Shown in pieces: positions 54,977 to 64,000 of a stretch of DNA of 64,000 bases. The DNA is taken from positions 106,831,290 through 106,895,289 of the forward strand of contig CM075649.1 in NCBI GenBank assembly GCA_037953625.1, in the 5' to 3' direction. The stretch's first letter is position 1, and each line of letters starts with the position of its first letter. The notes below the pieces were generated by a model. That model did no database searches. It was not told where the DNA came from and saw only the letters and a program-made list of their open reading frames with translations. The translations under genes were made by a program, and so were the position numbers. Origin of the DNA: Crotalaria pallida. Lineage: Eukaryota > Streptophyta > Magnoliopsida > Fabales > Fabaceae.

Positions 54977-56005
54977 ACTGAACCCAATCTACTCCTGTGG
55001 TTTTCTGAAAAATAAACAAAAAACATGAATCAAAAACTCTCCAAAAGTCTCAAAACACGCCTAACCCAAAGAAGGCCAAACCCCAGGAATGAACCCCAAA
55101 ATCAAAACACCCGAATATAGAAAAACCCCAAACCCCAGCACTATTCCCCAAAATCAGAGCCACAAAACCCAAGGGAAAAACCCTACCGCCATGAAAATAG
55201 AAACCAAAAACCAGAAATCTTAATCCCCCACCGTACAAATCAGGAAGCCGTAAAGAAAACAAGAAATGCTAGTATCAAAGTTGAAGAAAGGGGAAAATGA
55301 GCATACCTGATGAATATAAAATTCGAAGAGAGAGCTCACAAGTTCAAACAATATTCACTGTTGGGGGTTGGGAGAGAAGAAAATGCAACAGAAAAAGAAA
55401 GACACCGAAAATGGTGCAATTTCAAACGGTTTCGAATGGAGAGGGGAGCGGTTTCGAAGAGGGAATATCTGGTAGAGACAGAATAGGCGATAGTTTTGAG
55501 AGAGAGAATGAGTGATAGAGTAAGAAGGATAAGTGGTTTTCTGGGGTAGAGGGGGAAGAGAAACCGTCTTCCCCCTCAAATTTGAAGTCTGGGCCTAGCC
55601 CAAAAAGCCCAACCCAGCGTACAGCCACACATATTAAGACACGAGGCGCACAGCAGCGGAAATTATGGACCTCGAGCAACGTCACAATGATGGTGACGCT
55701 TCGTAGGTCGCGATTTCTGACACGTGTCAGATCCGGTAAAAGCAAACGTCATTTCGGTACTGGCAAGTAGACAGCTGTCAAACCCGCTCTGTCATAATGA
55801 AAGGACGTCAGAGACAGCTGGATCCAACGTATCGGCAACTTATCGTCCGAACCCCCTAGAACCTCGGAACAAGGCTCAGATAGCCTTGACCGAGCTGGGG
55901 GGCTTATGTGGTGAACTCGGCCCTTATAAGGTGGATTTGGGAAAAGGACCTAAACCAGAACCTCGGAACAAGGCCCAGATAGCCTTGACCGAGCTGGGGG
56001 GATTA
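54977..56005. other. Tat-B 3' non-coding region with duplicated PPT zone
   Basis: Collinear with 18877-19877 of Tat-A, except 55240-55540, where the sequence upstream of the antisense ORF differs and looks replaced. The GAACCTCGGAACAAGG...CTGGGGGGCTTATGTGGT block is present twice (about 55858-55913 and 55959-56013). Confidence 0.7.
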
Positions 56006-56558
56006 TGTGGTGGACTCGGCCTAGCCGAGGTCCTCAGACTCCTCGCCAAAGACCTAAGGGCCCTTCAGGAAGCCTTCTGAGCGCTTGGCCGAGCTCAATG
56101 CTCAACGGCCGAACAGACGCCAGATACAGGCCGACCTCGTGTTCCAACTCAGGTCCGACGTCTAAGTCCGACACCTTCCCAAGTCCGACACCTTCCCAAG
56201 TCCGACACCCAGGACATGATGACGTCTCCCTTCCTTATCCACAAGGACAACTCACCACCTTATCCACAAGGACAGCCTATCCGCTCATAGCTCAGTACAG
56301 GCTGGCCCTACTTGGGCCTAAAGCAAGCCCATTAGGGCAACCAGCTCTCCCCTATAAGTAGCTCCATACTACATGGGGCTCAGGTACGTCCTCTAACCCT
56401 AATTGTCACCCTCACACACCAGTGATTAGAGTTACTTCCTGGCTCTTTCCCTTAGCCACTTGAGGACTCCCACCAAACATCACATATCAACCCTAGACAG
56501 AGGCACCTTCGAAGGTCTTCCCCTACCCTTGGAGGTCCTCACCGTCTAGGACATCACA
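56006..56558 (+). repeat. Tat-B 3' LTR (553 bp)
   Basis: Starts TGTGGTGGACTCGG after CTGGGGGGATTA, ends GGACATCACA, then TSD GTAGG. Confidence 0.92.
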
Positions 56559-56563
56559 GTAGG

Positions 56564-56760
56564 ATTCCGTTAGGTCCCTCACGGGGGGACTAACGTCATG
56601 CCAAATTGATCTTTCAGGGGTTTAAGAGATTCCACAAATCTTTCAGGGACCTAACTGATTCCAAAATGATCTTTGGGGGGTTTAAGAGATTCCACAAATC
56701 TTTCAAGGACCTAACTGATTCCACAGGTATCTTTCGGGGACCTATGTGACTATTAACTCT
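56564..56760. mobile_element. Right half of the MITE-like palindromic element
   Basis: Ends CCTATGTGACTATTAACTCT, the exact inverse of 37713-37732, followed by the duplication AAAATCA (56761-56767). Inside, a block ATCTTTCAGGGACCTAACTG with TTTAAGAGATTCCACAAATC is repeated two to three times. Confidence 0.75.
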
Positions 56761-56767
56761 AAAATCA

Positions 56768-56981
56768 ACCTGTCAAATTTAAATCCCAAAAACTGAAATC
56801 TAACAAATCAACGTCCATATAAATTCCTTGTAATAAAATAAATCGATGACGTCCAAATCAAATATTCTTATAGATCACAAATCTTAAATAAATTCATTTA
56901 TTTCCAACGAAAAGAAATATAATAATATTTTAAATCATGAAAATATAATTTATGCAAATATGAAAAAATGCGGGTATTACA
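56768..56981 (-). mobile_element. LTR4: first 214 bp of the LTR
   Basis: On the minus strand starts TGTAATACCCGCATTTTTTC at 56981. Its start resembles LTR6 (TGTAACACCCCGCATTTTTC), so the two long LTRs may be related. Confidence 0.55.
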
Positions 56982-58162
56982 ATTACTGGTAACCGATTAC
57001 CACGATTACTTTATTTATTTAATTTAATTTAATTATGTGGTAATCGATTACCATATCGTGGTAATCGATTACCACGATTACTGTAGCACCATTTTCTGGT
57101 TTTGATGCACCAAATCAAAATTTTGGGTTCCTTGTTCCTTTCCAAACAAAAACAGAAGTTAATACACATATAGTACACATATTTAACACATCAATTTGAA
57201 TCAAATCATAACAAATCCAAATCACATTAAGATTATGAATAAACTTTGAATTTCAATACTAGAACAACTCAAACTTAGTTCCTTTCAGTTTTAGATCCAA
57301 TTACACGTTTTATAAGCAAGATCAGTTCAAACTAAAGTGATTCAAGTCATAAAAACTGGGATTTCAGACCTCAAAGTCATTTCTCCATTTCAAGTTTCAT
57401 TGCCCATGAACCTTAATTGGTTCCTACATTTTTAGCTAGTGAAAGCTCATTCTAATGTTTAGGCAACTTCTCCCTTACCTTAGGGAAGCTGAACCAAGGA
57501 TTGATTGAGAAAGAAAGGGATAAAATTCGGGTTTGAGCTTCAAAGCTCACTCACTGAAATTCGGAAATCTGTTGCAACGTGCTGACTTTGGCAGAGGATA
57601 TCAGTAACCATAAGCCATGAAAATACAAGGGAAAAGTTCGTTTAGTAACTAGGAAGTGTCAACTTTGATTAGAAACAAGTTGGGTATCAAATGGTTTAGT
57701 GTACTTACCCAACCATTTCGGTTTAGATGAGCAAACGAATCAGTTCTGCTCTGGTTTCAGTGTCGGAAGTGCAAGTTTGCAAGCTTAGAACTCGAAGCAC
57801 AGGAAGGGGTTTTCTTTGAAATTTATTTCTATCTCAAGAGTGGAAATAAAACTTGAATCGTGTTTTGGTTATACTGGAAAAGATGGATTGAGGAGGATGA
57901 AAAAAGAGGAGAAAGAGAGCTCCAGAAACTAAGTTCGGAAAACGGGTTTTGAGTTCTTGGGAATCGAATGGTGCTCAAGCTATAATGCATATATATTTAT
58001 AGGCACCCTCTTACTTCTCAATGATGTAAGAGTCATTTGGACAGCTTGTGGAAGAAGAAAAACGAGTTTTGGTTCAAAAATCCATTGAAACCGCCTTAAA
58101 GCTGCTCTCACGCAGTCCTGGTAATCGATTACGACGATACGGTAATCGATTATCACGTTTGA
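56982..58162 (-). mobile_element. LTR5: minus-strand LTR fragment with GGTAATCGATTACC palindromes
   Basis: Cut on the left by LTR4 and on the right by El5. On the minus strand: two palindromes (58154-58141, 58133-58120), TATA box GCCTATAAATATATATGC near 58005-57986, leader, donor-like AAG|GTAAGGGAG at 57479/57478, another possible donor TGG|GTAAGTAC near 57708, then three more palindromes (57073-57060, 57052-57039, 57001-56988). No coding frame. The donor context matches LTR3. Confidence 0.5.
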
Positions 58163-58873
58163 TGTAACACCCCTAATTTTCGTCTTCCGGATAATAAGGA
58201 AATTAATAATAAAGTTTTATTATTAATTTATATAAATTTTCCAAGTTTATATTTTGTATTTAATTAGCCTGAAATATAAAAATAATTGGAAACATTTTTA
58301 TATGGCAAATAAATGCAAAAATATAGATATTGCATTCTAGTCCTTGGTTTAGGACCTAAATGTAATATTGAAAAGGTTCTTGGAGGGAAAGATTTAAAAA
58401 GTATTAATTTTTATATTTTGTACTGACCTTACCGGTTAGTAATGTCCTGTAACCGGTTAGACGATGAACCCAGAAACTGGGTTAGTGCATTTTGATGAGT
58501 AATCACTTGATTAATCCATGGAATCGCCACGAAAACAGCTCTAATTTAGTGGAAGACGCGTGTCGCCTTGCATGTCACACGAATTGTTCTATAAATTAGC
58601 TTGTGTTGATGGATTTTGGCTTCATTTTGCACCTTGAAGCTCTGAAATCTCGGTTTAGGGTTCCTGAGTTTGTTGCTGAAATTCTTCGTTGTCTTTGAGA
58701 GTAAGGTTGAGAGTTGCACACCGTTGCAAAGCTTACATCTTGAGCTTTGAAAGATACTAAGTTTGAGAGTTGAGGTTGAGTGTAGAATGAGTACGAAGTT
58801 TGCCAAGTTCAGTTCCAAGTTCTGCAGAATCTGAAAAACTGATTTCTGGAACTTACTTTGAGTCTGGATTTTT

Positions 58874-60636
58874 GTAAGTAAAGACAACTATTAAGCCTCA
58901 AATCACTTCTATTTCTTAGTGCGTGTTACCTAGATTCAGTTCTAATTGTTTTCCCCAATTTCTTTGGTCAATTTCTATGTCAAACTCTCTGGTTTTTGGA
59001 CCCTTTTGATGGAAAACGTGGCTGAGAGCAGAACATAGGATTTTTGGGGAGTTTGTGGATTTTCTTCAAGTTTCAGTGCTAATACTCATCAAACACAACT
59101 TTGAGGTATGGTAGAAGTTTACCTTATACTAGATTTAGACTACAATCAAGTGATTTAAGATTTGAGTCAACAAAGACTCAAAAAGGGCATTATGTGTTTA
59201 AGACCAAAAGGCTTGGAGGCCAAATTCTAGCTCAATTCTGTTTTGAGCAATTTTGTTTTGATGCATGCAAGTGATTTTGATGCTTGAATCATAATCTAAA
59301 TGTTTATTATAAGTTTTGTGGTATTAAATTGTGTTTATGTGGGTTTTTATGCAATTTGATACTTTAAACTTAATGCATGCAAATTAAATGTGTTTCTGTG
59401 GTTAAACATGTTTATTTTAAGGTATGTGAACTCTTTTGAGTATTGAAATTGGTTAGATTTGAGTAATGAAAAGAATGATATGTCAAACCTCATTTTTCAG
59501 TGTACAAACTGCATAATCTAACCGGTTATTAGATATTTGTAACCGGTTAGATACTGTAAAATTTCAAAGAAAATGGATTTCTGAAATTAGTCCTATGTTC
59601 TTACCATTTTTACTCAAATCTAGACTTTAATTTCACTTGAACTCAATCTGCAAATAAGTTGATTAATATTGTATGGTTCAGATTGAAATTGAGAGTTAAT
59701 CCCTTATTATAATGAGATAATTTCAAGAGGAAATTATGCTCATTTGGAATTGGAATGTGATTTGGACTTTTGAATGATGAAAACAATGGGTTTGAGGTAT
59801 AAAACAATGTTGAAACTTGTTTTTGGATTGGGTAGAGAATTCAAGAAAAAGGGTTTTCTGAATTTCAATGGTAAACCAGTTCAGGTCTGTAATTCTAACC
59901 GGTTAGCCTGACACTGTAACCGTTTAGTACCTGAAACTGAAAAAATAAAAGTTAAGTCTTTTAAGTGAAAATGAATACCATTGGTTAAGTTTTTCCCAAT
60001 CTAAGCCTAATGGCATGTTTTTGAGTTAATTCAAGAGTGAATTTTGTGCCAAGGATTATACCTCAAATTAATCATTCAAAAGAGAAATTGAAATATTTCT
60101 AAATCACAGTAATTAAAGTAAAGATAAAACCAACCTTAATAATTGTGCATTCATGCATAGAGAATGGAAGATTGGCTGGTAGGAAAGTTTATCATATTCT
60201 GGGAATATGAGGAGGGTACTCCGGGAGTACCAAATTGTAACCTACTTGATGACACATTCTGGGAATGTGGCCAGTGTCTGGGACATGGTTTTTATGCGTT
60301 CTGGGAACGTATGCATTTTGGGAACGTGATGCACACTATGGGAGTGATGCTTCTTTATCCAATTATGGTTTGGCATTGCGTTCTGGGAACGAATGTTAGT
60401 GTTCCGGGAACACAACGGTGTATTGGATGGACGTCCAAGATGGACTTTTATTAGAGGCCTCAGTTGTGGATAGAAATCATGCATCATGCCACTTGCATTA
60501 TAAGAGATATAATGTTGAAATTTGGTATGCTCATATGTACTTGCATTATTGTCTATCCATGACATACTTGTGTTTGTACTTTTTAGTCTTTATTGATTAT
60601 GTATATGTGTATACTTGCTCCCCATGCCCTGTTTAG
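58874..60636 (+). other. Putative intron in the El5 LTR leader
   Basis: Donor GTAAGTAAAG at 58874, acceptor CCTGTTTAG at 60636, 1763 bp. T-rich, which suits a plant intron. Contains the hairpin array 220 bp before the acceptor. An ATG lies three bases after the acceptor and opens the frame at 60640. Confidence 0.42.
60192..60416. repeat. Array of about nine hairpins with (T/C)GG core and co-varying arms
   Basis: Perfect or near-perfect inverted repeats around a three-base core: TCATATTC-TGG-GAATATGA (60192-60210), GGTACTC-CGG-GAGTACC (60215-60231), CACATTC-TGG-GAATGTG (60253-60269), TGTC-TGG-GACA (60275-60285), CGTTC-TGG-GAACG with outer pairs (60297-60309), GCACACT/AGTGATGC (60331-60350), CATT(G)CGTTC-TGG-GAACGAATG (60374-60395), GTT(A)GTGTTC-CGG-GAACACAAC (60395-60416). 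Arms differ in every unit but stay paired; the last two share a bulged purine on the 5' arm. Confidence 0.88.
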
Positions 60637-60639
60637 GTG

Positions 60640-61023
60640 ATGGCCAGATACCTAGCCTGCATCGAGATACGCCCTATCCCTAGTAGTATATGGACGTACG
60701 AGGAGCACCGTGCCACCTTTGAGGGGCAGGTGGAGATCACTCTCTACCACCCTAACCCTCTAGTTCGGGTGCGACCTCATAGATTTAGGATCCCTCTAGT
60801 CTATACTATGCATGTTCCACCCTTTTATACATATAGAGGACCACCCCCGGCTCGACCTGTGCGTCGATTCCATAGTTTTCGTTTTAGAGCTGCCACTCGT
60901 ACTCATCCTTCCTCCCACAGAGTTGTTACTGAGGAGACTCCTTCTCCTGGTCCGACTGATTTTGAGAGGACTGCTTCTGCAGATCCGAGACCCAGTGGTG
61001 GAGTTTCTAAGTATTGCCATTGA
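60640..61023 (+). CDS. Unknown 127-aa ORF after the El5 acceptor-like site
   Basis: ATG three bases after the acceptor-like GTTTAG at 60636. I do not recognise the product. It starts MARYLACIEIRPIPSSIWTY, has a proline- and arginine-rich middle (VRVRPHRFRIP, GPPPARPVRR) and a Ser/Thr/Pro-rich end (ETPSPGPTDFERTASADPRP), stop at 61021. No signal peptide, membrane segment or known domain seen. A frame of this length could arise by chance, but its position and its weak likeness to the minus-strand remnant at 10659-10823 make it worth noting. It may be a leader ORF in an LTR transcript. Confidence 0.35.
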   Translation: MARYLACIEIRPIPSSIWTYEEHRATFEGQVEITLYHPNPLVRVRPHRFRIPLVYTMHVPPFYTYRGPPPARPVRRFHSFRFRAATRTHPSSHRVVTEETPSPGPTDFERTASADPRPSGGVSKYCH

Positions 61024-61691
61024 GCGATTAGAGATAAGGAGTGAGGTAATACGTGTTTCTTGAGGTGTAGTGGTGGATTAGAGTGAAGGAAAGATTTAAT
61101 GGTAACTCTAGGAGTTTGATTAAGACAAGTATATGGTGAGAAGTAAGACGATCAGAGGATAAACCGGAGCTAAGTGATGGGAACTTTTGTAAGGGTTGAT
61201 CAAAGAGTGGTGAAGGATAGGAGTATTTAGGAGCTAAGTTTGTAATCCCGAATATGGTATTTAGAAGTATGTGTCATTTAAGTTGGGGAGTAGTTGAAAA
61301 TGTGAAGCCTTTGAGGAGTAGACCGTTCAGGCTTGAACTAATGATAAGACTTTAACCTTGAGTGTGGTAGCGTCTTGACCCCAAATCGTCCGTAACCTTG
61401 TTGGCCTTGCACATTGTTCTAATATCTTGAAACCACAACCCCTTGCTATCAGTGAACCCGAGTTGTTTGTAAACCACCCTGTTGTTATTGAGAATACCTC
61501 AAGAGATTACTTTTGAAAGTGATCCGTCTGATTTACTTCTAAGAACAATAAATAGAGGGTACGCATTCGGAGATGCGACGATTGCTGTAGATAAAGCAGG
61601 AAGGAATTTCTTCAAAGAGTTACGCGTCCACGGATTTGACCGACTTTACACCGTATTTCTCGAGGACGATAAATCTTTAAGTTGGGGAGAA
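61024..61691 (+). mobile_element. 3' internal end of a plus-strand element
   Basis: No recognisable domain. The last part is homologous in layout to the sequence before the PPT of El1/El2: TTCTCGAGGACGATAAATC here, TTCGGGGACGAAATTC in El1. A frame at 61482-61733 crosses the LTR start and is not convincing. The junction with El5 lies somewhere in this stretch but I cannot place it. Confidence 0.45.
61679..61691 (+). other. Polypurine tract of the element with LTR6
   Basis: AAGTTGGGGAGAA directly before TGTAACACCCCGC. Like the El1/El2 PPT in the opposite orientation. Confidence 0.8.
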
Positions 61692-64000
61692 TGTAACACC
61701 CCGCATTTTTCCCGTACGTGCGTGAACGAATAAAAACCTGAGACTCTATTTTATAAGGAATTTTTAGAAAGTATTTTATGGATTTTTATAAACAGAACGT
61801 TTTTATAAATGAAAAGTGAATGATTTTGTTAATGCTTTGCTAAATGGTTATTTTATTCAAAGGATGGTTTTTGAAAATGATTTTTGGATATGAATTTTGT
61901 AAAATTGTGTTTGAGGAAAAGGAATTTAATAATTTGGCTTGAAAATTTTTATGTGATGAGTGCTTGATTTAATATGTGTGTGTGTGCTGTGAGTTACGTG
62001 AGTTTAATTGTGTGAATGAGATGTGTGACATAATTACATTATTATGTGAATTAGTAATTCTAAGTAAATATAGTTGGAACATAAAAACATAAGATAAGCA
62101 TGTGTGTATGTGTGATGCGGTTTGTATGTATATGTGTGTATATGTGATGTGTATTTGATTTAATGTATGTGATATGTGATGCAAATGTGATTTCTTTGAA
62201 TTAATTTAATTATAATATGAATTAAGGATTTTTAAGGGAATATGCTTGGAAAACAAAAATAAAAGGACATGTGTGTGTGTGAGAAGGTGCCACGGTGATG
62301 CATGTGTGTGTGTGTGCATGAATGTGCTACGTGTGGGTGTGCATGTGTGAGTTTGTTATATGTGTTACGTGTGTGTGTGTGTGTGCATCAACTTGAAATT
62401 CTAAGAGCTTAGGGAGTAAGGAATCAAGCAACTAAGTGGTAACTAGTAAGCTAACTAAGTAGGAAAACCCTAACCAAAAGCCAACTACTAGTTAACCCTA
62501 AGGTGACCCCTAAAAGCCTAGTCTATTCCATTTGGTCCCCTTGACTTTACAAACCTCATCCATGCAAAATTGTGAGGACAAAACCGCCCTCTTGGTTGCA
62601 CATGACCGAATTTCTTCTCAAGGCTAAAGAAGGAAATTTCGAGTTGCCTTTATATAGAATTGGCCATAGTTCATTCACCCAATTCACTTCCCATTTCTTC
62701 ACACTAACACAAACACATCTCTAAGGGGCTCATCAACCTCTTAGAGAAAGAAAAAGAAAAGAAATAGGAAAAGAGAGAAAGAAGGGGTAGCCGTGACCAT
62801 AGAGAGAGAATGACCGAAAGCATAGGAAGAAGAAGAAGGGATTAGGAGCTTGATCAACCTCTCATCCTTGTAGATCAAGAGATAGAAGAACCCCCTTCAT
62901 CATAATAGGAACCAAAGATCAAGGAAGAAAATTGTAATAGCCTAGATTTTTTTTCCTTTCTAGTTGTAGATCTTTCTTTTCTTCTTGCATGTTTTGTTTT
63001 ATGGTTTGTAAGATGATTTTATGTGTTGATCTTTCTTGATCTTGAACTTTATGGGCTAAGCATAATTTGTAATATGATTAACTTGTGCTTGATATTCGGT
63101 CAAGGTTCCTCTTTGCTAGATCTAAAATTTTTGAGTGAATCTCAAGGATCTAAAGACAAACTAAAATTTTTGTGATAACTAGAATAGATCTCCTTGTATG
63201 TTTACTTTTTCTCTTCTAACCATGAATTGTATGTGTTTATGTGATCATTTGATGAATGAACTTATGATCTAAATGGCTTGCATGTTATATGTGGGTATTG
63301 ATCTTGGATACTTGTGCTTGAAAAGCTTGGATCTTTGATTTGTACATTTCTTCTTCACGGTTTTGCCTTTGTAAGGGTCAAGCTAGTTTCATTTTGCTTT
63401 GCATGTATAATTTATTAATGGATCTATAGATTTTAAGCATATAAAAGTCTAAATTTTTGATTAAAAAAAAACTTGGAAACAATTTTCATGTCCCATTCGG
63501 TTTTGAAACAAATCTTTCTTAAATAATTTTCATTTCCTTTGTGTGTTAATTGTTTGAGTTTGAATAACTAAAGTGATTTCTCAATTACATCAATTGACCT
63601 AGTGTTCGATTATAGGCATTTATATTTTTAGGAGGCCTTTCGGCCATGTTTAGTTAATTAAGATCTATGCCCTCTTTCTTTATAAAAAGTTAATGCATGT
63701 TTGTTCTAAGATTAGATCTAATGATTTTAAACACATGCATGTCATTTTTTTTAAAAGGAAAGGTCATGTTCTCTTTAATATATGTCTCGGTCTTAAAGGA
63801 AAATTTAAAGGAATCAAGTTTTACAATGATTTTTCAAGTGTAAACCTTAATTGGAATCAAGTGTGTGATTATGTGCATATTTTGTTTTTAGGACCATTCG
63901 GCCATATCCAATAAATAATGAAATCTATGCTTTTTATTTTATAAAAAGGTTCATGCATGTTATTCCATGGAGTAAAATTTAATCTTTGCTTTGTTTTGAG
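61692..64000 (+). repeat. LTR6: plus-strand 3' LTR, runs out of the window
   Basis: Starts TGTAACACCCCGCATTTTTC. TG-rich stretches at 61973-62390 (for example 62274-62282 and 62363-62385). TATA-like CCTTTATATAGAATTGG near 62649-62665, then a leader with A- and GA-rich segments (62750-62860). T-rich DNA from 62950 with repeated 'ttcggccat' and 'ttcatgcatg' motifs (63640, 63890). No gene. The first base pairs resemble LTR4. Confidence 0.7.

Larger units (their letters stand above)
37963..56558 (+). mobile_element. Tat-B: non-autonomous Tat-lineage element split by Athila
   Basis: TSD GTAGG at 37958-37962 and 56559-56563. Without the Athila insertion it is about 8.64 kb, with the same order as Tat-A: LTR, tRNA-Asp-like PBS, gag-protease, no pol, spliced antisense ORF, duplicated PPT, LTR. 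Its LTRs differ at about 10 positions plus a one-base gap in 553, so it is younger than Tat-A. It inserted into the MITE in LTR4. Gag-pro has four stops; the antisense ORF was open until Athila landed in exon 2. Confidence 0.9.
58163..60639 (+). mobile_element. El5: plus-strand LTR with palindromes and hairpin array
   Basis: Starts TGTAACACCCCTAATTTTCG, following the same pattern as 11302 (stretch 'tagtccttggtttaggacct', GGAGGGAAAG). CTAACCGGTTAG-type palindromes at 58429-58440, 58449-58460, 59518-59530, 59539-59550, 59895-59906, 59916-59927. TATA-like TTCTATAAATTAGC near 58589-58602. Donor-like TTT|GTAAGTA at 58873/58874, hairpin array 60192-60416, acceptor-like GTTTAG|GTGATGG at 60636/60637. 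The LTR 3' end is not identified; it may lie before 61480 or be deleted. Confidence 0.55.

Noticed and set aside
60164..60454. 96-codon plus-strand frame over the El5 hairpin array
   Set aside because: Residues follow the TTCTGGGAA repeats; the inverted-repeat structure explains the sequence better than coding.
61482..61733. 83-codon plus-strand frame before LTR6
   Set aside because: It crosses the PPT and LTR start and resembles no known domain; likely chance.

Overview
This window is plant nuclear DNA made almost entirely of nested transposable elements. I found no convincing host gene, tRNA or rRNA gene. A papilionoid legume is the likeliest source, judged from the type of Ty3/gypsy gag and Athila polyproteins and from LTR motifs such as TGGTAATCGATTACCA that I recall from legume repeats. 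That assignment is an inference. Age, nesting and solo LTRs suggest gene-poor, probably pericentromeric, heterochromatin.

Layout, left to right. (1) 1-9807: a hAT-like DNA transposon (GGACCGGACC-rich ends) split by a complete 8.8 kb minus-strand retrotransposon, 'El1' (207-9054, TSD CAAAC), with 3.1-3.2 kb LTRs, an initiator-Met-type PBS and only a gag gene. (2) 10152-21318: LTR fragments in both orientations, split by 'Tat-A' (11851-20413, TSD ATTAC), a non-autonomous Tat-lineage element with gag-protease in sense and a spliced antisense ORF, but no RT or integrase. (3) 21319-31995: 'El2', a second minus-strand gag-only element. Its left LTR is truncated and carries a 3.0 kb solo LTR, 'LTR3' (23001-26018, TSD CAAGG). 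(4) 31996-37705 and 56768-56981: one very long minus-strand LTR ('LTR4'). It is split by a MITE-like palindromic element (37713-37962 / 56564-56760, TSD AAAATCA). The MITE is split by 'Tat-B' (37963-56558, TSD GTAGG), and Tat-B is split by an Athila-lineage element (43665-53613, TSD GCAGC) with LTRs identical as far as I can read. (5) 56982-64000: another minus LTR fragment ('LTR5'), a plus-strand LTR ('El5', from 58163), the 3' end of another plus-strand element, and its 3' LTR ('LTR6', from 61692).

How the parts work together: only the Athila copy carries RT, RNase H and integrase, and its reading frame has one in-frame stop. The others (El1, El2, Tat-A, Tat-B) lack pol in the same way in both copies of each type, so they look like established non-autonomous families that depended on partner elements.

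The most unusual signal is inside the LTRs. Several LTR families share one architecture: a ~0.5-0.7 kb U3 with a family-specific short palindrome, a TATA box, a splice-donor-like AG|GTAAG, an array of tandem hairpins, and then a splice-acceptor-like TTTNAG|GT. In LTR3 (23474-23762) and El5 (60192-60416) the hairpins keep a constant loop or core while the stem bases change on both sides together. That pattern indicates selection on, or copying of, the folded structure and not the primary sequence. I treat this as the best candidate for an undescribed system.
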